From the NCBI RefSeq assembly GCF_014839805.1, contig NC_051141.1, positions 20,530,777 through 20,594,776 of the forward strand: a stretch of 64,000 nucleotides of DNA. The letters run 5' to 3'. Source of the stretch: Manduca sexta. Taxonomy: Eukaryota; Arthropoda; Insecta; Lepidoptera; Sphingidae. Shown here one piece after another: positions 38,110 through 52,496 of the stretch. Position 1 is the stretch's first letter. Each line of letters opens with the position of its first letter. The translations under genes were made by a program, and so were the position numbers. The notes below the pieces were generated by a model. It was not told the DNA's origin, did no database searches, and saw only the letters and a list, made by a program, of their open reading frames with translations.

Positions 38110-39109
38110 GTAAGTCAATTTTAATTACACTTCGGTCATCGACGAAACACCGTTGGATAAACATAAATAGTAATCAGAAACTAGATAATTGTATAACCAT
38201 TACCAGTGTTTAGAAAAAGTCTACTCGTTGCTCGTAGAGCCTCAATCCACAAATCTCCCTTTTTGCCATGATAATGTTTTGTAACATACATTTTGATTTT
38301 TTAACTATTCTAAAAGTAATTTTTAAAGATGTTCTTCGTGTCTTGTGTCTAAATGTATCACATATAATATAATAAATGAGGTTATTAATTATCTGATTCA
38401 ACATTGCAAGTTTTATCGGTACAATATAAACATTACTTTAAATTTATAGATTCAGGATATGTAAATGAGTACGCTCCGTCCCATAAAAAGTTTTAAACGA
38501 TTTTTGTTCTTAGCGTGTCCCGCGCTAAGAGGTTAATCCGATTAAGGCGTTTCAAGAGTCTATGAACACTGCCTAGCTTTAGATTAAAAAATCATAAAAT
38601 GTCTAACAAAGGACGTTTAGTTAGCAGAACTTAGATATTGCTACATTACAAATACCTCAAAAAATATTTAGCAATGTAAAACCAAAATTTTAAATTAAAG
38701 AATTTTCCGGATGTTTCATATTTAAAGATTTCGCTGGACAGTTGTATGTACTAGTTTGTATAGGATGCGTCACACAGAGCCGTTTGGCGAAACCATAAAG
38801 GTTTTCATTTTAAGTTTAAGAACATTTTTTTGTACAGTTTCTCGTTAAAAAGAATTATCAAACAGAATCAATTAACTATTTAAAAAATAGAATATGTTTA
38901 CATTCGTTGTAAATTTTGTGATACTTTTAAAATATGTACGTAGTTTTTTAGAAGGTGGATGCCATATAAAAGACGTCATCTACTGAACCCTTTAGAGTAC
39001 CAAAAGGTAATTTACATGAGAACATATTATGTGCATCGAAAAGCATAGCTAATGTGAACAAACCAAAAAAATATTATATTTTGGCAATCGCATAATGTCT
39101 TATGCCTCC

Positions 39110-39335
39110 TCCGCTTTGGCACTTAGAGCCCCGCTCCGCTCGCCACGCATGCCGCGACATCGTACCTAAGCGTGCAGATTTGTGCGGCGCAATCTAATTT
39201 AATTACGCGTTAATATTTGGTAGACAATTTAATCGCTGTTAAAAGCGGTGCGATGCCCCGGATTAATCTGTTTGCCCCCGTCCCACCCCGCTGCTCCCGC
39301 GCCCGCATCGGCGCTCGCTGACGCACTGCTAAGTA
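39110..39335. promoter_or_regulatory. CpG-rich intronic patch with homeodomain-like sites
   Basis: CpG-rich shoulders surround a core holding TAATTTAATTACGCGTTAAT, ACAATTTAATCGCTG and CCGGATTAATCTG. TAATTA and GGATTA match homeodomain and Otx/Bicoid-type binding sites (established motifs). One kilobase downstream of exon 2. Enhancer function is inference. Confidence 0.3.
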
Positions 39336-42300
39336 AATTTAATGTCCTAAAAAATGTATAATGTGTTCAACTTGCAGCATTAATGGATTTTCTATGATGG
39401 ATCTGTACTTCTATTGACAAAAACAAACGTTTTGTATTTTTTTTTTGTTTATAATAGAGCCTCGCTTTTGTTCATTTTGTTTAAAATGAGAATGGGATGT
39501 GCCACAGGAACCAGACCTGATCTTCCGCGTGGTGTCCGAGAAGGGTACCCAATTTTATCATTTTAACTCTTGTTTCTTTTGATCAATTCACCAGAGTTCC
39601 ATCCATAAGTTTTATTGTAAACAGTCATTATAAAACCCTGCTGCTATCAAAAAATGTCTATGTTAACAGATATCTTCAAATTAAACGTAACACAAAGGAA
39701 AACAAATCATAAAGAGATATTCTACAACACGCATCCTTTGTGACAATATTACAATCCCCTTTTGTAAAGACGCGTTCACATAATGATATCTTTTGAATAT
39801 GAGTTTTAGAGGGAATAAAGCCAGCATGTCAGGGCGCGACAAGGCGCCGCGCGCGGGCTCAGCTGCGTGTAATTTCGGCACCTCGCACGGGCCCAAGCAA
39901 CGTATTGTATGATTGAGTTTTGTTTGTGTGATGCCCCTCTCCTCGCCACTCCTTTCCCCTCCCCTCGCACGCCTGAAGTGGGTTCCACACCTTCCAAACT
40001 CATCAATCTTGGCGCGCACTCCAACATACTTCTGTTATTGAAATACACATTTAATTTATAAGTTTTTCTTCGACGCCTTTTTCGCTTTCAGTCACCCTTT
40101 TTAGTCAGCGGTAAAGGAAAATTATTTCTTCACAAAGAATAATATTATCCCTGTATTGTGACAGTGTAGTGCACGCTTATATTTTTTTCGATCTTGACTA
40201 CTGTTCTCTTCCAAAATATTTGGAAATACAGCTACTTCATTGCCTTCCATTACGGACTAATTTTAATATAAAGGCAACATATGAGTAGCACTGCATGACA
40301 GTAACAGTACGTTACCACTTGATATCAGTTTAAACTAGCTCATTTGTGAATATGTACATTGTGTTTGCATATGGAAATAGTACAAACCAGAAGTCTTTCC
40401 GCGCTGCCTGTTAGCAGAAATAAATAAATTGTATTAAACATTCCTCCACATCAAAACTCATAAGATTATGACACTTTAAAGATGTCGAATAAACCTAATT
40501 AATCCATGCATACATAATCAGTTCCTCAAGTGGTTTCCCACCGCGCGGCGCACTCCTTGAGTTGACGATCGCGGCCGGTGCCGGCGCCGAGCTTAGCCAA
40601 CAGCTGTAACCACTACCCTAAGTGCAGATTAGTTTACATAGCAAATAATCGATGTTGCCGCTGATTAGAACTCAATATAGATCAATATCGTCTGGTTTAA
40701 TTTTCATAAGAAAATATGAACCGTGTATAAACTGTTCTACGAAGATTTATCCACCATGTAGGCTTGACGCGGGTTGGTAGAGTTTAAATGTGCAATTCTT
40801 ATGGTAAACATCGAGGATGCAAATGTTCTTAATTTTGACCCTTTATCACTTAGTATGTGACATCCTTATAGTCATGTCGTATCTATGTAGAGCTTTAACA
40901 ATCAAGCAAAAATACATAAAACACAGATGTCTACATTTTGTCAAAAGTCTGCAACGACTTATACTCATTTACGCTATAATGCAAGTGAACCGCGAGTGCA
41001 TGCTTCTCAGCTGACATTATATGTCCGGAAAAATATGGTATAGAATTAAAATACCGAAGTAAAAAACATTGCGATAAATGGCGGCGCTCGTTGGGTTGTA
41101 TGAATGAACCGCCACTGGAGCGGTTTCTAGTAAAACGCATAACAAACATTGAGTTTCTCATTACGGCGCCGCCTCGCGCCGCTCCCCGCCGGTTTATAAT
41201 GAAAAGTGTATTGTTTGCGCGCCCAATTGTGTTTGCCGTCAATATTTGCGCGGGCCGAGCCTATGAGCGCGAGCGGCCCGAGCCGGCCGCCCCGAGCGCT
41301 GCCGATAAGGACTGACGCACTCTGGGGGTACACTGCACAGGACCAAGCGGGACAGCGAACCTCTAGGATATACATTACTAACAGAACAGACTATTGATAA
41401 TTAAGTAAATACAGCATACATGTTTCTTTGCACGTTTCATTATATTCAGCAAATCTCTATAAAACATAGAAGCTATAAAAAATTATACTGCGCGCGTAGC
41501 ACAATTTACATGTTTTAAATGTATTTACCTTAGATATCAGACTGTGTGAATCTCCAGACCGCGTAGACAGAGTGCGTAGCTCCTAAAGCGGTTGAGCGCT
41601 AATTATTGTGTATGGAGCCGTCTCCAGAGACGATTGATTGGTTCCCGCGCAAACAGCGCACGTCAAAGAGCTTTTTATCTCGCTAATTCCTAATTTTACC
41701 GCGCAAAGCTCGCCAGACTTGGACTTGAAATATTGTTCACACATCAGTTGTGAAATAAAACGTCTGATTGTCCGGTAACAAAACTTCTCATTCCTCTTCA
41801 AGTACTAAATCTTTGATGCTGGATATTATGATTAAATGTGTTAACGAGTTCTCCTAGCCGAGGCACCTGCTTGTTGCTTCACCAAGTTGCTTAAAGAAAT
41901 ATGTTTCCGGAAGGATCTATTATATCTATCTACACATATTCAAAAAGCATTTATGTGCAGCTGTAAAAATATCCTGTCAGATGAACCGTATCTTTTATAA
42001 ATAGCGTAGTATTTACCATAATTCCAAGCCCACAAGATTCTAAGTGTTTCGCGGTTAATATAAATAGTTCAGACAGCGTCCAAGATCCCGTTTAATAATA
42101 AAACTTATAAGTTATAACTAAGCAACTGTTGATAAAGTTGTAATTAAGTTTTAAAACATGACTGCCGCTCCCGGCGCCGTCTGCAGCTTGTCTGTCGTTA
42201 TAATTTCATTAAGGATTTTAATCAACGCTTTCCTTAACTAATTCGCGTAGTGAATGAGTTAATTGCACGTTTAGATCTGTCGTTAAGTACATTTTCACGT

Positions 42301-44989
42301 ACAGGGGTTCAGAGTTTAGTACAGAATGTAGACATAACTCTGCTCGGACTTAACTGCATATTTAAAGAATAGATACGACCACGTTGAATTGCTCGCTCGT
42401 CTACTTAAAACAATATTTGATTGAGTTGACTGCTGAATGCTTGTAGACGCTATTTGCGCAGAGTAAACTGTACCACGACAACAGTCACCACGAATTCACA
42501 TGAAGCCGATGACATCTTCAATACCAAAATAAAATAAAATAAATTCAAAAACAAAAGTATTAAAGGTGAATTTGATACAAATATAATAAGATCTTGTTTT
42601 CATTAACAAACATATAATGGATTGATATTATTAAAAAATATAAAATGGAATACTATTACTAAAATACTTTTACTATAAGGAAAACTACAAACAAATCTAA
42701 TATGAACTACATGCAAGCAGAATGTTTAACGGCCATTAATGGCTGCTGTACTAATCGAAAGTTCCCTCCGAATACGATTGAGAGCAAACATTATACCTCC
42801 AACTCATCTAGTATTAATAGCTTTGCATCTGTTTGTGCAAGACATGTACTTATCTACGATTTGTATCAAAGGATGATGTATTCACAGCTGTGTGTAGGAG
42901 TGCTTGAGAACATCCCAAAACTAATTTTATTTCAAGCGTTTGAGAAATTATACATATAAACTCACGTCTTAACGCCGGTGTAGAAGGCAGAAGTCAAACG
43001 GGTAGGAGCCAAGTTTGCGTAATTTGTTTCCGCGCCATTTAAGGTTAGGTGTAGCCTTATAAGATACGTATATTCTAACAGTCTTATTCGTAACAAAACT
43101 CATATAGAAGGTATAAACTTCTAATAGTCAAAACGTACTATAAGTTCATAATTGTTTGTTCATAATGTCGCCGTTTCATAGAAAAAAATTAATATAAATT
43201 AATAAATTACCATGTTTTGTCTCTGGAAACAGACAATAAAAAACATCTTTTCAAGGAAATTTGTCAACGCAGTAAACAAATTACAGATTTTTGTCTCTTA
43301 AACAAAACATATAATATAAATCTATTTCTAGAAGAGAATCTGTTCTTGAAAACTGTTTTTTTAGTATGCAACAATCATAAACTACCTAAGTTCCACCTCA
43401 CGAGACCACCGAAACCTAATTGCAGTTAATACTTGCATTCCTGGTGATGTGCCACAATCGTTACGGCGCAGCTGCAACTCCCCGCGTATGAATAATATTT
43501 ATAACAATGTCATAATTGTTAGATGCATATTAATTCCGTTCGTTGAATTAATTTAAAAATAATAACACTGAACAGACGTGTCATGGAACCTCCGCATCAT
43601 TAGAAGAAATATCAATAACATAATACCGCACGCGTAGCAAAGTGTAGGTACATGTTTATACACATGTCATATCAATAACACGTTTTTAAATTCGCCATTA
43701 GCATATTACTAAAATTTCTTATAAAAATATTTATTAATATTTGGAATTATGAAATTTACAAATGCTTGAGAATTCTATAAAGAAATTCGCCAATATTATT
43801 TATTCTCTAAGGAGCGATTCACAAGGGCAGAGCATGTGTTTGGCATACGCGAGTACTACAAAATTAATAATACTACGACAAAACATCGAAATAAAACAAT
43901 TATACAATTTCAAGAAATTTTATAATTGTTAAATGTAGATAGATATTGTAATTCAGACTTTTCGCACGACCGATACCTCAGTCCACCGCGTAACTATGAA
44001 AGCTTCAAAGTACTCGAAACGTTGGAGGAAAGTCATGATAGAAAAAAACCGCGACAAAGGTCTCAAAGGCAAAAGACTAAGGTTATTTACTGATTTAAAT
44101 GTCACAAAGCCCAAGTAGTATTATATCGAATACTGTATGTCCTAATTAAGAAAAACCAAGATATATCAAAAATATACATAGCCGGACCCGAAGCTACACT
44201 ACGATCGAAATGAACGTAACTATTAGTCAAACTTGGTTTCACCGTCGTTAAGTAAGATGATTAGAGTCTAAAGCCGCGCGCGGACGCTATGCTACCGGCA
44301 GTAATCCGTTCGCAATCGGAATTAAACCGTACAGAACCAGAAATCGAAAAAGTCGTTCGTTTGCTTACACACGCTTAAATGGTAACTTCTTTTTGTAGCC
44401 CTTTAGAAAGGGTACCCGAATGATTAGGATAATCTTTCTGATGGGGTAATCCTATCGTTATTTTAAGGTTACCAATATCACTTCCATCGAGGGCTTATAC
44501 AATTAATAAGACTTTCTTTTTGATGAAATGAACACTCAAAAAACTGGCTATGTGCGAATCAGGCCAGATATAATTTGAAAGATACCGTAGTCTTAGAATA
44601 ACAATAAAAATATCTAAAACGATTTATTGCTAAACCAAACACTTAATTGGGTTTTCGACAAATTTTTCCATAATTTCGTAATAAAATCAAAAATTTCCAT
44701 AAATCCGCATTAATGCCCATTGTAAAGAACACCCTATGAATTGATAAGCAAAATGAGTGGGTGTGTCTTATCAAAACTACACATGTTTATCTATACCGGT
44801 TGCTACAAAGAACTGCAAAATAAAAAAGGGTAAAGAGCCGCCGAATGGTATCGTCTAAGTGAGAATTGCAACGACGCGACGCGACACTGTGCGGGGCTTC
44901 TCTTCTCTGACCTCTACCGTATATCCTTTTGTTTCATGTTGTCCCCCGCTGCAATGGACTCTGTCATACATTATGCTTACACAGTTTAT

Positions 44990-45233
44990 GATACACACAC
45001 TCACGCCTCTTATCACTGCAGGGGTAGGCAGAGACGCAACTGGTGCTCCCACTTTTCGCCACACAAATTCCATCCCATAATGTGATAGGGGACTGGCCTA
45101 TTAACATATTAGGCACAAGTTGTAGATCTCGGGCTGATACGGAGTAGAAAAATCCAATATCGCAGCCCGACCCAGGGCTCCAACCCGAGACCGCAGCACT
45201 GCACTCGCGCCGAAATACCACCACGCCACCGAG
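44990..45233 (-). mobile_element. tRNA-derived SINE, family C, copy 2
   Basis: Minus-strand copy of the same SINE, starting ACTCGGTGGCGTGGTGGTAT. Shared with copy 1 are TGCAGTGCTG, CCCTGGGT, TTTTTCTACT and CTATCACATT. Its B box reads GGTTGGAGCC (the consensus C is replaced by G), so it is probably inactive. It ends in GTGAGTGTGTGTAT. Short ORFs on both strands here are incidental. Confidence 0.8.
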
Positions 45234-45753
45234 TTTGAGATAGTTTTTCTATAAATTGTATGAAATTACATGGTTAAATGAAAAATATTTTTATTTTTTT
45301 ATAAAAACTGACGCAGTGGTTAGTATCTTCAGCTATTTACTCGATAGTGAGGCACCAGCGTGAAGGCACTGTGGTGTCCCGCTTGAAAACGGACAACGTC
45401 GACATTTTAGCTACATAAATAAGAGATACCATATTGAAAATTTAAGTGACGCAGAAGTTTAAAAAATTCGATGAAAATGGATGTAGTAAGTTGTCATTGA
45501 TAATAATAAAAGTAATCCATAAGTCAACATTTACCAACTATACATATTAAAAATTCAAGATTTTTAGACCTCATAGAGTTCTTTTAACTGACTTCAAAAG
45601 AAGGCGATTGTTTATTCATCGTATTATTATTTCGTATTTGTTTAGCGACAGTTTTTTTACCCCGTGGCCTGATTCGAATGATTATTTTTTATTGGAATTC
45701 GTAAAGCTTCGAAAAGTTCCCATTTTTCATTTTAGTTTAAACTTTGTGGTATA

Positions 45754-45797
45754 AGTAGTATGATTTGTTATTTTTTTTTATAACAAATCATACTACT
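45754..45797. repeat. Perfect 17-bp inverted repeat with 10-base T-rich loop
   Basis: AGTAGTATGATTTGTTA (45754-45770) and its complement TAACAAATCATACTACT (45781-45797). Unrelated to the nearby SINE. It could be an insertion scar or a template-switch product. Confidence 0.9.
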
Positions 45798-47865
45798 ACA
45801 ACATAGTCCAATGTTTATAAAAAATATTCATCAATAAACATGCGCAATTCGCGAAACAACTGCACATAATCATCTCTTACTCCGAGGCTGCCGTGGCGCC
45901 ACGTGTGGTAAAGCTTCACAATAGAGGTTCTAACGCGGCGGATCTCTAATGTTGTTGTCAACAGGTTGGCTCGTCGTGTCGGGCCCGAAATGGGTTAACT
46001 GTCTGTACAGAGTTACTACTTTTGCATATTTACGGCCGCGTCGGTAAATGTTATTATACCGTCGTTTTGTTGGAGCTCGCCTGTGTACTACAGTTCGTTA
46101 GGTTTTTATAATAAGGGTTTTATGTAAATGTAAATAGATTTTATTAGAGTATAATGTTGTCGCCACCATATGGTCGGTTTAGTGGCAGTATGTAAGAGGA
46201 GTATGGGAGGTACCGGTTCCATATTCAAGAAACACTTTGTGTAGATTTTAGTAACTTTGTCAAATATTAAGTTCCTCCGGTTAAGCTTACGCACAAGTCT
46301 TAATATTAAGAAAATCATGCTTATGGAGGAACACATAAGTAAGCCTAACATTACAGAACGGATTATGTGTCTATCCAATATCATCCCAAACTTTCACATT
46401 TATCATTTTAGTAGGATTTACAAGACCTACATAACATAGTAGGTAATATTATAAGGATAAATGAAATACCCCAATTAATGTCTAATGAAGATGTGGTGCG
46501 CACTCGTATTCATATTAAGTAACGTAGAAAGGAGTTCTCAGTGGCCCCAGTGCGATGTACACAGAATCAGTAGGAATAGTGTGACGAGCGGTTGTCGGCC
46601 GAGAACCCAGTCCAGTTCCTTTCATGACAGACGCTTGTGTCGAGTTATGTTTTCATCTAAAAGGTTATTCGGCTGACCGTGAGCGGACACACGTTATAAC
46701 AATACAGACGATGGCAAACACACCGCATTGATGTAAGTGTGAGTGTGAGTGTAATTCATCTTTGATCCCCATGACAGCCTATCCACTGTTTGGCGGATTC
46801 CGTGACTGCGAGAAGTAACACCGCAGCTACACTGAGACAAACTTCGTAGAACCAATGGCCCCTCATACTTGAAACTTACGATACAACCAATATATTTACA
46901 TGGAAAAAGGCTTAGTATTACGCTATTGAAAATCTTATTTATATTTCGATTCGGCAAAGATATCAGTTATTAGTTCCCTGAAATTCTTAGAAATAGCAAT
47001 AGGATTCCCTCCAGCCCGAATCACGATGATCATGGGACGGAAATGGGCTCGGCAAACCGTAATATTGATAGAAGCATGACTGTACTTTATAGAATACGGC
47101 CATGACCTTGGTTACGAACAAAATAAATGTAATTGAATATTCGTACCCATGAAATATATTTTGTTTTCCGTGAAAGGTATGCCTGCGAGGTGATTAAAAT
47201 CTATATAATAATACCTACGTGTATACCTTTTCCCGAGCCGACTTCATTCACTGCGTTAGAACGGCGTCAAAGAAAAGTAATAACATAATAGACCAGCAAT
47301 AAAATGCATTACAGAAATTAAAATAAATATAAAAGTCTACACAATGCCTCACTCGCCCTCACTACACCCACGCCTTTTGTGTTCACTCAGAGAATTATTA
47401 AATTTGTACCGCGGTACAAACGCTTCAATTTCTTTGTAAATAAATATAGGTAGGTATACGAAATAAATAATATTAAAGTGTTTGTCTGTGTTGTCGAAAT
47501 GAACGAGATTTCTAATCTCATTAAATGATTGTTTGGACGTTACTTAAAGGTTAATCTCTGGAACGACAAACTTTCTGGAAGAAGTAGTTTGGAAGAGTGA
47601 GTGTTTTCGAATTACTTCTACACATATATTACTATACTTGATGTAAACTTTGATAATGTTACGTTCTGGTTTCCGTTAGACTAGGACGACACTATGATAG
47701 ATTACAGTTCTAAGAACGTTCTATTGTCGCAACAATAAGCGCAAAAAGAGAGTTAACAAAATCCTAAGTGCGATCAACGTTTAGTCGCATTGGAAGACCC
47801 AATTTCCATTGAAGCGACGCGTGACAAGTGCCGTGAGAAAGTTGACAAAACAGCCGGGAGCGACA

Positions 47866-48065
47866 CCCCCCCCCCCCCGCCGCCGCTCCCCGCGTCTACC
47901 CCCCGCATCCTTCTCGTAAAGTTGTGGAGTTTGGGAGCGGCGGCGGGCTTTCCAGATAAACGTCGCTTTGTAATCGCTAAATGTACCGAGCGGTGCCTCG
48001 GCCGGGCCGATGGCAAATTGGAACAAAAAACTTTTGCGTGTATGATACTGTTTGGGAGAAGATGA
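47866..48065. other. C-run followed by a CpG-rich patch
   Basis: Thirteen C in a row (47866-47878), then about 190 bp of GC-rich DNA with overlapping long ORFs on both strands. I see no recognisable protein in any of them and no good splice sites in phase with the neighbouring exons, so the ORFs are put down to low stop-codon density. May be regulatory. Confidence 0.35.
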
Positions 48066-49589
48066 TTTCACGGTACACGGACTGAGACGTTGCGACGTAG
48101 TCTCGTATCTTGTGTCCGGCTGGTTGCACGCCTTCGCCTGATTACGCCTAGCAGGAAACTATTTTATGTCGGCTTTAAAAACATTACTTTACGTGACAGA
48201 TCCCATTTACTGAGTATTAATGAGATTAATATTGTATAACTGTATTCTTTTTTGTACAGGTCCACATAGGTTTTTTTATATGACGAACCTCATACATTAT
48301 AGTATAATATAAATATTATTATGTCTTCAACGTGTTTCTCTCATTTACGATATTCTTCGCCACGATTAGTGCTAAAACGTGGTAATTTTTATCCTTATTA
48401 AGATATTTTTGTAAAGCGCTTAAGGGCGGCCATTATTGCGATATGACCCTCAATATGTTATTCTATAGTTCTGATGTGGAGAAAGCGGTACTATCTCATC
48501 AGCATACGCAAGTGGTATGGCTTCCGCGGAGCAATGATTTAGAAGTAATGACGCGCCGAGACAACGACCGAAATAGAAGTACCGCGCATGTCGCCGGCGT
48601 GGGGCCGACACACCAACGAATTATACAGCTAACTGCCAAATCATACACCAATAGCGAAGGGTCCCTGTAATCCGATGCCTGTCGGCTTCCCTTTATGTAG
48701 AATCTAATTATTATTAAAACGATTTGCAGACCGCTTTCATGCATATATGTTGAATATGGTTCCCTTTCGGAAAATTTCACTTTTCGCCACTGTACATACA
48801 CATTCAAAATACTTAGGACGTCTTCAAATAAGCCCGCTCAGTACACGATGGCAGTGAAAAAAATGTGTATAAAGTAATCACGCGCAACCGCAGCGTGGCC
48901 ACCGCGGCGCTTTATAACTACATAACAATTGATACAAGATAAACGCAATAAAGAAAAAAAAAATACTCTTAATGACATTGAAGGCGCGCAGCAGCACTGC
49001 TGTAATGGCGCTCTTTTCTTTCTATAGACTTTCTTTACAGCGCGACTGCAAGCCTGCACCCACGCTCCGTTTAATAATATAAATTCTAACTACTTTTTAG
49101 AAAATCTCTATCCTGCAAGTACATCTTGATAATAATAATTTATAAGAAATTGTCACTGATTACAATTTTATTACTACAATTTCCACAGAAATCAGAATAT
49201 ATAGAATGCTATTATAAATAAAACCATCCAAATCTGAATACATTGAAATTCTATAACATACCCGCTCTTAAAGTGTTTAATTCTACGAAATAAATACGTA
49301 AGACTCCTACGGCGTAGCTAATACACTGCCTACGTATTACGGATAGAAATAAACTATATGAATATGCAAATCAATCATGAATTACATTCATTTAATAATG
49401 ATTATATTTAGTAACGTAAATAGTGCAGTAAATATTTAAAAAACTGATTTTATTATTTTCCTATTTATTTCAATTTAAAATATTCAAAGTCGTGACTAAT
49501 TAAAAGGTATGCACGAGAGTGCAAACATTTTCCACTGTTACATAACTTCAAACGATGTGACAAAAAAGGACACGTAGCAAATATCGCTA

Positions 49590-49805
49590 CCAATTCCCGG
49601 TAGCGCTACGGCTACGACGCTACGAGAAGAGCGGCGAGCCGTGCAACAGGCGCCGTAGCACCGGCGACGCTTGTTAGCGCGCGCGCCGGAGCGGAACGTG
49701 CATGATTCGATACAGCTCGGCACCGTTCCCCACATCTGCACGCCATTCCGCCCCGTCCCGCCCCTCGCCGCTCCGCTCCGCCGTGTGCGAGCCACCGTGC
49801 ACTAA
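49590..49805. other. CpG-rich intronic patch
   Basis: Dense CpG with repeated CTACG/CGTAG words (GTAGCGCTACGGCTACGACG) and GC-rich runs to 49800. An 85-codon minus-strand ORF has no recognisable domain. Possible regulatory region. Confidence 0.25.
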
Positions 49806-50876
49806 GGGACTATCATATTACATCCCGGATGCTCATATTTGCTCGAGTTGCGAATCTTAATTGCCGCTTTAATTGCACTAAGATGCACGTATTTGTATCT
49901 AGTCAGCGATATATTTTGATATCGCAATTATAAATTATTTATATTTAATAGAAACTTGTGTCGGAAAAATACCTTGTGACAATAATTAAAAAGTTTTTTT
50001 TGTTTCTTGTAGGTTTCAATCCAAACTCGTGTTATAAACGGAAAAACTTAAGCTATGGAAAAATAAATAATTTATTCACCTGTATAAACTGCATCGTATA
50101 TTCGAATTCGCGTCATTATAAATTTATCCCAATAGAAAGGCTTGGATATTTAAAAAAATTTACGAAATATACATCGCATCGAATTCACGAGGATGACAAA
50201 TAATGCATGTAAAAGCCTAGGGCGCAACTTTAAATGTTACCGAGAAATGCGAGGCAACAAACTGAAAAATGTTTAAAAAGTAAATGGCTCGTCAGTGGTA
50301 AACCCATCGCTCAAGGCAATTACGATCATGACTGGCGTGTAAGTTCGCTTCACTCGGAGCATCGCAGGCTGCAGTCGGCGTCGGTTAAAAGACACCGCAC
50401 GCTACGTTCGTCATTGACCTGTCTGCTCACATTGGACTCGAGGCCGGCGGAAAGGCGAAGGCACGACATTTAGAAATTCAACTGTTCTTGATATGTTAAA
50501 TGCCAATCAAATATGCAATAGCGTGACCACAGTCCACCCTTGTTTACGACGAAAAGCTTTAAATTCAATCGACAAGGAGCCCTCGTGGCCGGCGCTACTT
50601 CCGCTTCAGCGCTCTCGCGATGTTGAGCTTCAGAGGCATTCTGCGCTTTGTGAGTGATTACTTAATTTACTTAATGTGCTGTTATATTATTAATTGTGAA
50701 TCGAGTAAAAACTACCATTAGTGAAATTATTTTAAAAATAATTATTCTTTATTTAAATTGAAGTTGTCATCTCTTTTTAAAATATTAATAATAGAAGGAA
50801 ATCTAAATTATAAGACATCTTGATTGGTGACAAAGTTAAACGATAATTAAAGTTAAACTTCTTTTATAACATTAAT

Positions 50877-51330
50877 AGCTGACCTGACAGACGTTGTTTT
50901 TGTTTTCGCGGAGAAAGTATCTTATGACTACCGCCCGTATTATTGTCACCGTGCGTTACGATGGCGTACAGGCGACCGCCGGGCCGAGTCCCTAACCTAT
51001 ATACAATGCACGGCATACCAACTAAAACTCCGCGGTGGCCCTCTTCGGATTTTTCTGATGGTGTCCAAGTCGTCGTCCGCAGCCGCCCCTGCGCGGTGCC
51101 GTGTCCTACGGCGGTGGGGGGAAGGGCCTCAGAATTAATATTTTCGATAAGATTTCTTTAATTTTTTAAAATTTTCTATTGTTTCGTCAAACTTCCTTAA
51201 TTTTTTTTCATAAGAACCTCCTGACAATAATTAACACAACAACAACTAGCGAATAATTAGCGAAATTGTTCCATCCGTTTACACGTGGTGCAATGACCAA
51301 GGGGAATAGAATTTTTTATATAGATTAATA
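50877..51330 (+). repeat. Interspersed repeat, family E, copy 1
   Basis: Head GCTGACCTGACAGACGTTGT and tail CATAAGAACCTCCTGACAAT ... CCGTTTACACGTGGTGCAAT..ACCAAGGGGAA. The same head and tail occur on the opposite strand at 52497-52790. A longer GC-rich middle (50935-51130, CCGCCCG..., GGCGGTGGGG) is missing from copy 2. A 72-codon ORF here is repeat-derived. Probably a LINE-related or non-autonomous element; class not certain. Confidence 0.65.
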
Positions 51331-52496
51331 AACTGATCTGCTTTATTTATTTGAAATAATTTTAATTCTCTATCTCATTATGAAAATTTGCTCTAATAAA
51401 ATAACAAAACAAAACTGATGCGTTAATTAACAATGAGCCTTAATAATATAACACAATAACTGGTTATATTCACACTGCCGTAGCCGCAAATGAGTTATTA
51501 GCAGTTGTTAGTGATTAATAAACCGCTTCAAACTTCACTGAAATGGCACTTCGTGAAATTGGTTTATTGTTTCGCTGATGTAGTGTTAATTATGTTGTTG
51601 AAAGCGTGATTTTGTGACGGTTATTACAATTGTATTACATTATCTAATAAATATTAATTGTGGAATGCATTTGTAAAATATTTATATTTTTTCATTCAAT
51701 TTAGCATTATTAGTTGCGGTCGTTAAATATATAATGACTAATATGGGAGTTAACAAAATATGTTGATTTTATTCATTACCGCATCACAGTATTTGTAGTG
51801 TATCTTGGCCTAATCATAGCTGTCATGAAGATATGCATGCATCGGACATTAGATAAAAACAAATGAAGTGAATATATGTCAATGTGAATGTTTGACTAGG
51901 TACAAATTTACTAAACATGAGTTTCGCAAGGCTTTGCCAAACCATGAATTTACGATAACCGCAAAAGAATATTGTAGGATTACACAATAGTTGTCATATG
52001 AATACTTAGTTTAGTAGGACAAATAAAAAAAAAATCTGCAACCCAGAATAAGGCTATATTATGTATTAAATTAATGTTTATTACTGTTATATTACATTTA
52101 TGCTGTTTCAAACTAATTATGCTCTTTGTTTTGCTTCGTTTTATATTTGCACGATAAGTTACCACATAGTTAATGATATTCAAAGAGTATATGTACGTCA
52201 TAGGTTTACTAACGAATCAAATGAAAAAAGTGTTCCCTCACAAACATAATGTTCATGATTTATATCTTATTACACTGTTATGTCGTGAGAAAACTAATGA
52301 CATATTGCAACCAGTATCAACAAAATACAGTTGGTGTTTGTCATTTAGGTGCAAAGTGTATGCAATCGTCACAATAGGTATCATTGTGATCCTCCAACTC
52401 GCGAATACTTATCGCATATCAACATCTTCATTATATTAAAAATCACTGCATATAATAGAAAACACAAATTTAATCCACAATTTGTCTTAATAATAA

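Noticed and set aside
47781..48071. Overlapping ORFs on both strands at the CpG-rich patch as a coding exon
   Set aside because: Long frames on both strands at once are explained by GC-rich, low-complexity sequence. No splice sites in a phase that fits exons 2 and 3.
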